Positions 9,399 through 18,935 of a stretch of DNA of 64,000 bases are shown here, in pieces. Every line of letters begins with the position of its first letter. Position 1 is the first letter of the stretch. Made by a program: the position numbers and the translations under genes. The notes below the pieces were generated by a model. That model was not told where the DNA came from. It made no database searches and was given only the letters and a program-made list of their open reading frames with translations. The DNA comes from Changchengzhania lutea (GTDB taxonomy: Bacteria; Bacteroidota; Bacteroidia; Flavobacteriales; Flavobacteriaceae), in the NCBI RefSeq assembly GCF_006974145.1, contig NZ_CP039456.1:3906499-3970498 (forward strand), given 5' to 3'.

Positions 9399-9758
9399 GT
9401 ATTTGGTGAGTATAGCTTCAAAAAAAACCAAATACCATCATTGTATCGTTCATTGTAAATAAGAAGAATAGAACTAAGAATTTTATTTTGTTTTAAAAAT
9501 AATAATAAAAATTAAACAAAATAGAAATCGATTCATAATATATTATGAATAGTTAGCTTTTTAAAACTTCATAACAATTTTTCAATTTGCGATAAACACC
9601 TTTTATTTTTCGTCTCCAATGGTTTTTATCTAACTCTCTAAATCATTTTTGGTTTTTTAAACTTCCATCATCTCTTGAAAATTCGATTTATAAAAAAAAT
9701 CAGCTCCCAATGTTTTGCTCTTTATTAAATCCTGGAAATGGGTAGTCTGTGAACATAA
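9203..9758. repeat. Pair of diverged ~195-bp direct repeats
   Basis: Copy 1 (9203-9398) and copy 2 (9566-9758) align over nearly their whole length with scattered substitutions and small indels. The shared blocks are CAATTTTTCAATTTG, TTTTATTTTTCGTCTC and AATCAGCTCCCAATG. They are separated by about 165 bp of unrelated AT-rich sequence. The divergence shows that the duplication is old. Confidence 0.75.
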
Positions 9759-9996
9759 AGACCGTAATGTATGATGTTTCCTTTTAATCTGTTCCAAAAC
9801 ACAAAGGCCTCCATTACCCGGCATCAAAATATCCAGGATGATTGTATTAGAGAATTTGCCCTAATAATGTCTATAGCACTTTGTGTACATACTGCTTTAT
9901 ATACCTTAATTAATCCCATGAATGATTTGTAAAAACAATATCACTATCAGCATCTAAAATCATTAAGGAATCTGGGATCGATTTAATAATACCAAT
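9660..9996 (-). pseudogene. PAS plus receiver-domain fossil
   Basis: On the minus strand, fragments in shifted frames read IPDSLMILDADSDIVFTNHSW (PAS-like, ending in a stop), then YKAVCTQSAIDIIRANS and, after a shift, TIILDILMPGNGGLCVLEQI with the receiver phospho-acceptor Asp. The sequence then runs to LGADFFYKSNFQEMMEV and a stop near 9660, inside repeat copy 2. This is a decayed signalling gene related to those on either side. Frames are broken at least twice, so no product is expected. Confidence 0.6.
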
Positions 9997-10188
9997 TATA
10001 ATATGTATGTACTTAAACATTTTAATAGTTTTGTACGAAAGATATTCCTTTTTAACTATCTTATTTGATATAATTAGAAATCTTTTAAGTAAAATATGGT
10101 GTATTAGTGCTTAGCTTAAACACCTGCTTGGTTTTATACTATTATATTTTTGAAAATCAGCAAGTTAGTTAAAATGACAAATTATATT

Positions 10189-10302
10189 GAACTCGTTTAA
10201 ACTTTTTGTATTGAGGTGAAAATCAGTCATTTTGTGACCAGTTGAAGGCTTTTTGAGTTACATAGCATCGCTACGGAACGAAAAAAAATAAAAAATAAGT
10301 TC
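10189..10302. repeat. MITE-like repeat, GTTTAAAC family (copy 1)
   Basis: It starts with GAACTCGTTTAAACTTTTTG, shares the middle motif TTACATAGCATCGCTACG with the CGTAGCCCTGCTATGAAG segment of the 32765-32925 copy, and ends in an A-rich AAAAAATAAAAAATAAGTTC stretch also found there. The right terminal repeat is missing. No coding capacity is seen. Confidence 0.5.
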
Positions 10303-10361
10303 ATTTATAGGATAGTGTGAACAAAATACCAATCAACTTAACTCACTCCAAACAGGTGCAT

Positions 10362-10565
10362 GAGGCTGTCTAAAAACTGATTAACCCTTGTCGAACTGAG
10401 CATTGGTGAGAAACAATAGATATTTTGTTTAGAAGGCACCCAAGCGTAGCTTGTCGTAGTTTTAACATTTTAAAAACCAAAGTATCTCGACTTTAGTTTA
10501 CCCTGAGCGCAGTCGAAGGGCTCAAATATGACATTCCGAATAAATCCCCACTTTTAGACAGCCTC
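10362..10565. repeat. 204-bp MITE-like element with perfect 14-bp terminal inverted repeats
   Basis: The ends are GAGGCTGTCTAAAA (10362-10375) and its exact complement (10552-10565). The inside has no ORF but holds the palindrome-prone motifs CCCTTGTCGAACTGAG and CCCTGAGCGCAGTCGAAGGG, the second being a sequence scattered through many Bacteroidota genomes. This is the layout of a non-autonomous element mobilised by a transposase elsewhere. No target duplication is obvious. Confidence 0.65.
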
Positions 10566-10950
10566 GATCAATACAATTAACTCATGCTTTTTAAAAAAAC
10601 CGGCTAATATAGCATTATAATCTATCAATCCAATGATTCAAGGATGTTTTTCAGGTTTTATTGGATTAACGGCGTAAAAAACTACTTTGCACTCCTGAAT
10701 GCTCAAGATTAGATTTAAGTGCCAAAACATACCAATAGCACCAAAAACCAACACGAGAGAGTTCAATCGTAGATTAAAGCATTTAAAAAACTAAAAATTA
10801 TAAAATATACTGTTTAACCTTATTACCGTTTATAAGCGTTTTTAATATTGCAAAAAGCAGGCTTCTGGTCAGGTTTGGGACTTTGAATTCAAAGGCCTCC
10901 GCAATGTTATCTTAATAACATGTATTATCAGTTTCAAAACCAGCAAAAAC
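10566..10950. other. Non-coding stretch, nothing recognised
   Basis: These 385 bp before the secreted protein gene contain no ORF, RNA gene or repeat that I can support. They may carry the promoter of the gene at 10951. Confidence 0.4.
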
Positions 10951-11745
10951 ATGAACCCAAAAATTATACTATTTATGAAGCCACTACATTATAACATACA
11001 AGGTTTAATGATCCTCCTAATAGCTTGTATGCATAGCCTTGGTGTGGCCCAAGTAAAAATTGGAGACAATACCACTACAATGAACAGTAGTTCACTACTG
11101 GAAATGGAAAGTACCGATAAGGGGCTATTGATCCCTAGAATGACGGAAGCGCAACGCACGGCCATTGGTACCCCATCAACGGGTTTAATGGTATTTCAAA
11201 CAGACCTTCCTTCAGGTTTTTATTTTTACAACGGCACAGCATGGGAAATTATGCATGCAGACACATCAAATACCCATATGGCTAACAAGGGTCTTAATGT
11301 TGTGGGAAAGGGTGCTGGATCAACTAAAACTACAACAGTTGTGATCGATAACATCGTAGCGGAACAATTTGGCAACAATGATGAATTATATTTTGATATT
11401 TCCGGTTTCACAGATTATGCGGATGGAGACGTATCGATTAATTTGATTTTTATGACCATGGGTGCAGAAACCGGTAAAATAGTCCGCTGGAATGCCATCT
11501 ATAAATTACACATAGAGGGAACATCGGTTTCTGGAACCACTGGAATTTTAGACTCTGGTGATCTTGCTGTAGACCCTGGTCAATATGAGCAACAAGAAAC
11601 TGCGTTTATGATACCAGAAGCGACATTGGCTGGCGTAGAATCTATTCATTTTAGAATTAAGAGAATAGCTACTGCTGGAGGAACAGCACCTAGTGCAGGA
11701 CCAGCTGTTTTACACGTTAACGTTCAGTATAATGCTACTAGATAA
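10951..11745 (+). CDS. Secreted protein with tail-fibre-like N-terminal motif
   Basis: This 264-residue protein may start at the ATG at 10951 or at the one at 10975, which gives a more compact signal peptide (residues 9-33, ending GVAQ). The mature start (VKIGDNTTTMNSSSLLEMES, then TDKGLLIPRMTEAQRTAI and GLMVFQTD) is a module common in exported Bacteroidota proteins and similar to phage tail-fibre repeats. The remainder is a beta-rich domain, probably a jelly-roll-like fold, with no catalytic signature. It lies 38 bp upstream of the T9SS substrate and probably shares its transcript. Function is unknown; a surface or extracellular structural role is inferred. Confidence 0.7.
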   Translation: MNPKIILFMKPLHYNIQGLMILLIACMHSLGVAQVKIGDNTTTMNSSSLLEMESTDKGLLIPRMTEAQRTAIGTPSTGLMVFQTDLPSGFYFYNGTAWEIMHADTSNTHMANKGLNVVGKGAGSTKTTTVVIDNIVAEQFGNNDELYFDISGFTDYADGDVSINLIFMTMGAETGKIVRWNAIYKLHIEGTSVSGTTGILDSGDLAVDPGQYEQQETAFMIPEATLAGVESIHFRIKRIATAGGTAPSAGPAVLHVNVQYNATR

Positions 11746-11783
11746 TTGCCACATCCCTCCTATTAACTTAAAAACTTACTTGA

Positions 11784-13742
11784 ATGAAAAAATATTTACT
11801 TTTATCGGTTCTTTATTTTAGCTGTATATTCTTTGGCTTTCCCCAGATTGTCAACATGGGGGATTTACACATAAACCCATTGACAGTCGTTTATTTTGGA
11901 AGTGATTACACCAATAATGGTGTCCATAATAATGAAGGCGATCTTTATTTAAACAGTCACTTTATAAATAACGGAACCACATCGTCAACTTCGGGAACCA
12001 CTTTTTTTAAAAGCGCTGTAAATAACACACTCACTATTTCGGGCACTACGGCTTCTATCCATTTTTATAATTTGGAAGTCAATGTCACCGGTATTAATAA
12101 AAAAGGGGTCTCTGTGCCAGATGGTTTTGGACTGTATGTTGAAAATTCGCTGATTTTAGAAAGTGGAGATTTACGCTTGGTTGGTGATGCACAGCTTGTG
12201 CAAACCCATACCGGTGCCAGTGCAAATACTGCGGTTTTAGGAACATTGCTGAAAGACCAACAAGGCGTTTCTACCGCTTATGCATATAATTATTGGGCAT
12301 CACCTGTTACTAATAGCGGGAGTTTTTCCATGTTGGGCGGTCTTTTTGATGGCACCGACGCCAATGTAAACCCATTTACGCCACAACAAGTGTCGTTTAA
12401 TATGGGATCTCCATTTAATGGAACGCCATCAATCACAGATGGTGGCGGCACCGTAACCACGCCTTTGGAAATAAGCACTACTTGGCTATATACATATTCT
12501 CGTGGAAGTGGCAGTTATGCCGATTGGATTCAAATAGACGAGAACAGTACTTTGGCTCCAGGAGAAGGGTATACCATGAAAGGCACCAATACCGTTGACC
12601 CTCTTCAAAATTATGTGCTTAAAGGAACACCCAACGATGGCACCTACCTGCTTCCAATAAGCGCGGGAGAGTCTTCCCTTATTGGAAACCCCTACCCTTC
12701 CGCTATCGATTCCCATAAGTTTATAAATGACAATATGGCTTTGTTTAATGGGACCTTATATTTTTGGGTCGATGGGAGTTCCATGTCCCATAATTTATCC
12801 GATTATTTAGGGGGTTATGCGACTCGGAATTTAACAGGCGGCACGCCACCATCGGTGGCATCTTCGCAAATTTCAGGAATAGGAGATGCCGGAAGCATTA
12901 CGCCTCCCACGCAGTACATGTCGGTTGGTCAAGGATTCTTTATAGACGCTACGGCAACCGGAAACATCGTTTTTGATAATTCTCAAAGAGTTTTTAAAAC
13001 GGAGAGCTCTGGCGATTCTAAATACTATAAGAGTTCTGCAAATAAAAAAACTGCTCCTGATGACAGTTATGTGAGAATAGGCTATGAAGACCCTGAAGGA
13101 TTTCATAGACAATTACTTTTGGGATTTTTGCCGAATTCAACGGCCGATTTAAACTATAACCTTGGCTATGATTCAGAAATATCAGATGTTCGGGAGGATG
13201 AGCTTTTTTATATTATCGATGATAATTTAATGAAAAAACATGTTATACAGGGGGTCGGGACTTTTGATGAATTGTATGAATTTCCTTTAGGTTTAATCAT
13301 TACCGAAGCAGGGACACACACGATTATGTTGGACGCTGTCGAAAATTTTAGTGGTCCCGTTTATATCAAGGATCATGTCTCGAATACAACGCAAAGTTTA
13401 AGTGCATCCCATTTTGACCTCAACTTAGCCCCAGGAGACTATTTGGATAGGTTTTCTATCGTTTTTAAACCCCAAGAAGTTCTTAATAACGACGCGTTCG
13501 AACCAAAAAATATAAGGGTGAATTATGATGGAATGGACAACATCAAAATTATCAATAAAAAACAAATAAAATTAATTGATATTTCAGTTTTTAACATACT
13601 GGGGCAAAAAATAATCGACATGAATCCGGATGTATTGACCCAAAAAGACATGACCATTCCATTGCCTTATAGTGACGGCTTGTATTTAGTAAGAATTGAA
13701 TCATCACAAAGTAAAGAAACCTATAAAATTTTAAAACATTAA
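11784..13742 (+). CDS. T9SS type A sorting domain-containing surface protein
   Basis: This 652-residue protein has a clear signal peptide (MKKYLLLSVLYFSCIFFG). The N-terminal part is a beta-rich repeat region, a long middle region resembles other uncharacterised flavobacterial adhesin-like proteins (SLIGNPYPSAIDSHKF is a frequent motif in T9SS substrates), and the C-terminus is a type A sorting domain (about 570-652; VFNILGQKI, then SDGLYLVRIES and YKILKH). Such domains direct export through the type IX secretion system and surface attachment. It follows the secreted protein upstream, so the two may work together at the cell surface. Confidence 0.88.
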   Translation: MKKYLLLSVLYFSCIFFGFPQIVNMGDLHINPLTVVYFGSDYTNNGVHNNEGDLYLNSHFINNGTTSSTSGTTFFKSAVNNTLTISGTTASIHFYNLEVNVTGINKKGVSVPDGFGLYVENSLILESGDLRLVGDAQLVQTHTGASANTAVLGTLLKDQQGVSTAYAYNYWASPVTNSGSFSMLGGLFDGTDANVNPFTPQQVSFNMGSPFNGTPSITDGGGTVTTPLEISTTWLYTYSRGSGSYADWIQIDENSTLAPGEGYTMKGTNTVDPLQNYVLKGTPNDGTYLLPISAGESSLIGNPYPSAIDSHKFINDNMALFNGTLYFWVDGSSMSHNLSDYLGGYATRNLTGGTPPSVASSQISGIGDAGSITPPTQYMSVGQGFFIDATATGNIVFDNSQRVFKTESSGDSKYYKSSANKKTAPDDSYVRIGYEDPEGFHRQLLLGFLPNSTADLNYNLGYDSEISDVREDELFYIIDDNLMKKHVIQGVGTFDELYEFPLGLIITEAGTHTIMLDAVENFSGPVYIKDHVSNTTQSLSASHFDLNLAPGDYLDRFSIVFKPQEVLNNDAFEPKNIRVNYDGMDNIKIINKKQIKLIDISVFNILGQKIIDMNPDVLTQKDMTIPLPYSDGLYLVRIESSQSKETYKILKH

Positions 13743-13943
13743 AAAGCAATGCTTTAAAGTGTTCTATGTTTTAAATAAGATGTTTCTGACTCTTTTAGGA
13801 TTATAGATTGAATAATATCACAAAAATAATTCGATAAAATACATATAAGTCCGATATAATACACTATGTTTGTATTCTACCCAAATCATTACCATCACAT
13901 TTTTTAAAATGGAAAAGGTTTGGCCCTAACTAAAAAATAGCCT

Positions 13944-16900
13944 ATGACTAAGTCTTTTCCTTTAAAAGATGAGTATCGTGCGGTACTCCAAGAGCATCCG
14001 TACTTATATGATTGGTTAACAGATGATATACTTTACGGCGTTTGGTATTGCAACTTTAAAAAACCCACAGAATTTTTTATAAATGATTCTTTTAAGAAAA
14101 CCTTAAACTACCCTACTTCAATAGTTGAAGAACCGTCAGAGGTATTTGCTGACATTTTAACCCCATTGGATAAGGAAAAGATTGATAAGGAGGTACACGA
14201 TTGCCAAAAAAGTATTTCCGATCAATTTGATACCATTTTTCAGTTTAAGGATTATCTGGATGAAACCATAGATCTACAAGCCATAGGAATAACTATTTTC
14301 GAAGAGTCTGGAGACAAGAAAGGCTTGATTATAAAATTTTTGAAGCCAGAAAAAACCGAAGGATATAGTTCTAATTTATTGAATAAAATTCTTGCTTTTA
14401 AAAAATTACACAGCATTTACGATGAGACCAATGAAATTGCCAGAATAGGCGGCTGGGAGGTAAATTTGATTACCGAATCGGTTACTTGGACTAAAGTAAC
14501 AAAGGATATTCATGAAGTAGAACCAACTTATAAACCCGATTTAGCTACAGGGATCAATTTTTATAAGGAAGGTCATTGCCGAGACCTGATAACCAAGTTG
14601 TTTAATAAAGCAGTAGATGAAGGGGTTCCGTTCGATGCTGAGCTTAAGATAATTACTGCAAAAGGCAACGAAATATGGGTAAGAACTTTTGGCAAACCTG
14701 AATTTGAAGATGGAAAATGTGTCAGGATTTATGGCGCATTTCAAGATATAGATGAAAAAAGGAAGCAGGAGCTGCAGATGAAGGAAACCAAGGAACGTTT
14801 CGAAAAGATTTTCACGAATTCTTCCATTGGGATACTTCTTGTCAATACGGATAACAAGGTTTTAATGGTCAACCATGCGGTCCTTAAAACTTTTGGCTTT
14901 AACAAGTCTGATAATGAGAAGGTCCTGAATATGACCTTTAAGGACATGATACATCCTGATGACCTGGAAGAAGCAAAATTATATCGACAAAAGTTGCTGG
15001 CGGGAAAAATCAACAGTTATAAGACCGAAGCCAGATATTATACAGCCAAGGGGAACATGATATGGTGCACCATATATACTTCTATGGTACGTGGCTATGA
15101 GGACTCTGATGATCTTATCATAACTCAAGTAGAGGATATTACAGAAAGGAAGGAACTGGCGCGGATTGCATTGGAGAATTCCAATAAATTTATGAATGCC
15201 TTTGAATATTCGCCTAATGGAATGGGAGTTGTTTCTATTAACGGTGAATGGCTTATGGTCAATAAAAATTTATCCCAAATGATCGGGTATAGCAAAGAAG
15301 AACTTTTGCAACTAAGATCAAAGGATATCACGCATAGGGATGATTTATATAATGACACGGAATTTTTACGGGAGTTAATAAATCAAGAACGCGAGTCGTA
15401 CGGTATTAATAAGCGGTACATACATAAAAATGGTAAAATAGTATATGGTTTTTTAAATGTTTCTTTATTAAGAGATAAATATGGTAAGCCTACTTCTCTA
15501 ATTGGCCAAGTTGTGGATATGACTGAAAGTGTAAAATCTGAGCGGGTATTAAAAAACACCTTAAATGATCTGCAAAACCTTCTCGCCGCCACTACACATG
15601 TCTCTATAATAGAAACAGATCTTAACGGCATAGCCCGAAAATTCAATAAAGGTGCTGAAAATCTTTTGGGATATAATGCAGCGGATGTCATAGGCGCCTT
15701 TAATGTTGGGGCATTGCACGACCCCACAGAAGTGGCCAAGAGGGGTATGGAGCTTTCAAATGAATACAAAGAGGAAATAAAGGGTTTTGAAGTATTTACA
15801 TACAAAGCAAACATAGGAGAACATGACTCTAGCGAATGGACCTATATCCGTAAAAATGGTAAAAGGTTCCCTGTACAATTAGTGGTTACTGCCATTAAAA
15901 ATTCCGAAGGGGAAATAACCGGTTATTTAGGGGTAGCAACAGATATATCCAAATTAAAGATGATGGAAGCTTCCTTGGTGAAGTCCAAACTCAGAGCCGA
16001 GTCTGCCAACAAGTCTAAATCTGAATTTCTCGCCAATATGAGCCATGAGATAAGAACGCCGCTAAACGGTGTGATAGGCTTTACCGATTTGCTGATGAGA
16101 ACCAAGCTTTCTGCGGTTCAGAAAAAATATATGCATACCATATTTAATTCGGCAAATGCCTTGCTGGATTTATTAAATGACATACTCGATTTTTCAAAGA
16201 TCGAAGCTGGTAAATTGGAAATAAACAAAGAAAGAACCGACTTGGTCCAGCTTTGTGGGCAGACTATTGATATTATTAGACATCAAGCACACGAAAAAGG
16301 ATTGGAAGTGATACTGAACATCCCTCCCAATACAAAAAGGTATATCCAAGCAGATTCAGTGCGTTTGCGACAAATTCTCACGAATTTGCTGGGCAATGCC
16401 GTAAAATTTACCAAAACCGGAGAAATTGAACTTAAAATAGAAACAGAGCCAAACCCCAATAACAAAAAGGAAATGCTTTACAAGTTTTCCATCAGGGATA
16501 CAGGTATAGGCATTGCCCCGAAGAATTTAAAGAAGATCTTTTCTGCCTTCGATCAGGAAGATGCATCCACCACCAGAAAATATGGAGGTACCGGCTTAGG
16601 TTTGACCATTAGCAATAAATTGCTCGAACTAATGGATACCCGTCTCCATGTCGAGAGTAAATCGGGCTCTGGCAGTACCTTTTCATTTGTGGTGAATTTT
16701 GAAATCGAGGACCAGAAAAACCGTAAAGTTACATTGGCTAAAACGATTAAAAATGTGTTGGTCATTGATGATAATTCCAACAACCGTACTATTTTAGAGA
16801 GCATGTTGGCCATTGATAAAATTGATTCAACCTTGTTTGCCAATGGCATAGATGCCATTGAATGTTTGGAAAAGGGAAACCCTTTTGATCTGGCAATAAT

Positions 16901-17609
16901 AGATTACCATATGCCCTATTTAAACGGCCTGGATTTAATCAGGCATTTTAGGGAAGAATTGGCATTAACCTCAGAAGACCTTCCTATTATCCTATTGCAC
17001 AGCTCGGGGGAAGATAAAAAAATTCACGAAGCATGTAAGAATCTGGATGTGCAATTCAATGTGGTGAAGCCCATCCAAATGAATAATCTGTTTGAATTGA
17101 TTGACAACATCCAAAACCCAACCAGAAAGATCAGTCAGCATACGCCTGCCGAACAAGGTGTGAATCTACACCTGTTTTCCCCTAACATATTGGTGGCAGA
17201 AGATAATCCGGTAAATAAATTTTTGTCCAAAACCATCATACATAAAATCCTCCCCAAGGCAACCATCCATGAAGCAAATGATGGCCTTGAGGCTGTAAAA
17301 CTTTATGAGACAAAAGACATAGATCTTATTTTTATGGATATACAAATGCCAAACATGAGTGGCTTTGAAGCCACTAAACGTATAAGGGGCATGGAAAAAA
17401 GTGGTGAGCACGTACCTATAATAGCTTTAACAGCAAGGACCGTAAAGGGTGAAAAAGAACGCTGTATAAAAAAAGGCATGGACGATTTTATTACCAAGCC
17501 CGTGATATTGGAAAGAATGAAAACAGCCATTATTGAATTTTTGTTAGAGCCAGATAAACAAAACCATAACAACAAAAAAAACGTAACTAAAAGCAAAGCT
17601 ATTAATTGA
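13944..17609 (+). CDS. Hybrid sensor histidine kinase with PAS repeats and two receivers
   Basis: This 1221-residue protein has no membrane segment. A divergent PAS-like region (1-130) is followed by four PAS/PAC units ending in FQDIDEKRKQ, VEDITERKEL, VVDMTESVKS and VATDISKLKM. HisKA (about 690-755) has the H-box MSHEIRTPLNGVIGF. HATPase_c (about 800-915) has DTGIGIAPKNLKKIF and GTGLGLTISNKL. Two receivers follow: about 930-1045 (VIDDNSNNR, Asp in AIIDYHMPYLNG) and about 1075-1195 (VAEDNPVNK, Asp in IFMDIQMPNMSG). The architecture is that of a BarA/ArcB-type phosphorelay kinase, and the next gene supplies the Hpt. It heads the block leading to the glycosyltransferase. Confidence 0.94.
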   Translation: MTKSFPLKDEYRAVLQEHPYLYDWLTDDILYGVWYCNFKKPTEFFINDSFKKTLNYPTSIVEEPSEVFADILTPLDKEKIDKEVHDCQKSISDQFDTIFQFKDYLDETIDLQAIGITIFEESGDKKGLIIKFLKPEKTEGYSSNLLNKILAFKKLHSIYDETNEIARIGGWEVNLITESVTWTKVTKDIHEVEPTYKPDLATGINFYKEGHCRDLITKLFNKAVDEGVPFDAELKIITAKGNEIWVRTFGKPEFEDGKCVRIYGAFQDIDEKRKQELQMKETKERFEKIFTNSSIGILLVNTDNKVLMVNHAVLKTFGFNKSDNEKVLNMTFKDMIHPDDLEEAKLYRQKLLAGKINSYKTEARYYTAKGNMIWCTIYTSMVRGYEDSDDLIITQVEDITERKELARIALENSNKFMNAFEYSPNGMGVVSINGEWLMVNKNLSQMIGYSKEELLQLRSKDITHRDDLYNDTEFLRELINQERESYGINKRYIHKNGKIVYGFLNVSLLRDKYGKPTSLIGQVVDMTESVKSERVLKNTLNDLQNLLAATTHVSIIETDLNGIARKFNKGAENLLGYNAADVIGAFNVGALHDPTEVAKRGMELSNEYKEEIKGFEVFTYKANIGEHDSSEWTYIRKNGKRFPVQLVVTAIKNSEGEITGYLGVATDISKLKMMEASLVKSKLRAESANKSKSEFLANMSHEIRTPLNGVIGFTDLLMRTKLSAVQKKYMHTIFNSANALLDLLNDILDFSKIEAGKLEINKERTDLVQLCGQTIDIIRHQAHEKGLEVILNIPPNTKRYIQADSVRLRQILTNLLGNAVKFTKTGEIELKIETEPNPNNKKEMLYKFSIRDTGIGIAPKNLKKIFSAFDQEDASTTRKYGGTGLGLTISNKLLELMDTRLHVESKSGSGSTFSFVVNFEIEDQKNRKVTLAKTIKNVLVIDDNSNNRTILESMLAIDKIDSTLFANGIDAIECLEKGNPFDLAIIDYHMPYLNGLDLIRHFREELALTSEDLPIILLHSSGEDKKIHEACKNLDVQFNVVKPIQMNNLFELIDNIQNPTRKISQHTPAEQGVNLHLFSPNILVAEDNPVNKFLSKTIIHKILPKATIHEANDGLEAVKLYETKDIDLIFMDIQMPNMSGFEATKRIRGMEKSGEHVPIIALTARTVKGEKERCIKKGMDDFITKPVILERMKTAIIEFLLEPDKQNHNNKKNVTKSKAIN

Positions 17610-17667
17610 TGATATTTATTGACCTAAAACGAACTATAATCAGTGCACACAAAATATTAAATAGACC

Positions 17668-18411
17668 ATGAACCTACAAAACCAATCCTTAAAACAAATC
17701 AAGATTTTACTTGTGGAAAATGATGCTGAACATACAAACACCTTTCTTCAATTGGCAGAGGCACAGGGCTGGATAGTTTTTACTTGCCACGGTAGTATGG
17801 ATGCCATACGGTGGGTAAAGGATAATAATATCCCAGATTTAATGGTGATTGATAAAAATGCATTACCGTTGGATGGCTTTCAAACACACGATTATATACA
17901 ATCGGAACTAAAAATTAGTGTACCGGTCTTAATTTCCTGCCAAATAAATGCAACGGCTAAGAAAAATAATAAGAAGTTGCTGAGTTTTATAAATAAGCCA
18001 TTTTCGGAAAAATCCATTGTTCTTATAAAATCAAAACTTAAAGAACTGGGTCAGCCAACAGATATAGAAGATAAAGACTATTCGCTTGACTATTTAAGGG
18101 ATTTATCTGATGGCAGTGAAGAATTTGTCCTAACGTCCTTAAATATTTTTAGGGATTCGGTGGCGGTTAAATTAATGGAAATAAAAGAAGCACTTGCAAT
18201 TAACGAATTTAAGACGGTTCGTGAAATAGCACATAATATTAAACCCTCTTTTGAAATGTTGGAGAGCACGATAGGCAGTGATCTTTGCAATGACATTGTT
18301 TATAAGGTTGCTGAAGAAGAAATTTCTGGACTGGTGGAGCAATTATTTCAACTATTCTTAACAATTGATGCACAACTTCAAAAAGATATCCCAAAATTCG
18401 CTGAAGCATGA
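17668..18411 (+). CDS. REC-Hpt phosphotransfer protein
   Basis: This 247-residue protein has a diverged receiver at 10-125 (LLVENDAEHTN, where one pocket Asp is replaced; possible acceptor in LMVIDKNALPLDG; conserved Lys in INKPF) and an all-helical C-terminal Hpt domain (about 140-240) with the likely phospho-His in REIAHNIKPSFEML. It follows the hybrid kinase by 58 bp and precedes a receiver protein, completing a His-Asp-His-Asp relay: kinase, kinase receivers, this Hpt, then the next regulator. With a weakened acidic pocket, its own receiver may be a docking or inhibitory domain. That last point is inference. Confidence 0.85.
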   Translation: MNLQNQSLKQIKILLVENDAEHTNTFLQLAEAQGWIVFTCHGSMDAIRWVKDNNIPDLMVIDKNALPLDGFQTHDYIQSELKISVPVLISCQINATAKKNNKKLLSFINKPFSEKSIVLIKSKLKELGQPTDIEDKDYSLDYLRDLSDGSEEFVLTSLNIFRDSVAVKLMEIKEALAINEFKTVREIAHNIKPSFEMLESTIGSDLCNDIVYKVAEEEISGLVEQLFQLFLTIDAQLQKDIPKFAEA

Positions 18412-18498
18412 AACATCCATAACTAAAAGTTCGATACCCAAGAACAATGATTAAATGGCTGTTACGTGTGACCAATAAAAAACAATAGATATAAACAC

Positions 18499-18867
18499 AT
18501 GAAAAAAAGAATTCTGATCATAGAAGATAATCCCATGGTAGTAAAATCATTGGAATTTAAATTAATCAAGGATGGTTATACTGTAATTATCTCTGAGGAT
18601 GGCAGGGATGCCATGGAAAAATTAAAGACCGAGGATTTTGATTTAATCCTTACCGACCTCATGCTACCATTTATTTCTGGTAGCGAAATAATAGAATATA
18701 TAAAACAAAATATACCTGGACTGCCTATTATTGTATTATCCACATCGACCCAAGAGGATATAATCACCGAGGCCTTTACAATGGGTGTAGAAGATTTTAT
18801 TACCAAACCCTTTAGTCCTAACGAGCTATCTCTTAGGGTAAGAAGGACTTTAGCTAACATTAATTAA
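18499..18867 (+). CDS. Single-domain response regulator
   Basis: This 122-residue receiver has all key residues: acidic pocket in LIIEDNPMVV, phospho-acceptor Asp in LILTDLMLPF, Thr/Ser in VLSTSTQED, and Lys in FITKPFSPNE. It has no output domain. It ends the phosphorelay part of the block and lies 69 bp upstream of the HEAT-repeat protein. The likely output is therefore a protein contact, possibly with the HEAT protein or the glycosyltransferase, rather than DNA binding. That target is inferred from gene order only. Confidence 0.9.
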   Translation: MKKRILIIEDNPMVVKSLEFKLIKDGYTVIISEDGRDAMEKLKTEDFDLILTDLMLPFISGSEIIEYIKQNIPGLPIIVLSTSTQEDIITEAFTMGVEDFITKPFSPNELSLRVRRTLANIN

Positions 18868-18935
18868 AAACATACATATGGCATAACATTAAATTAAGAT
18901 TTAAACGACCCCCAAGTCAACTAAATACCTAACCT

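Noticed and set aside
9203-10565. CRISPR array
   Set aside because: The repeats are long and diverged, and there is no regular short repeat/spacer spacing or cas gene anywhere in the window.
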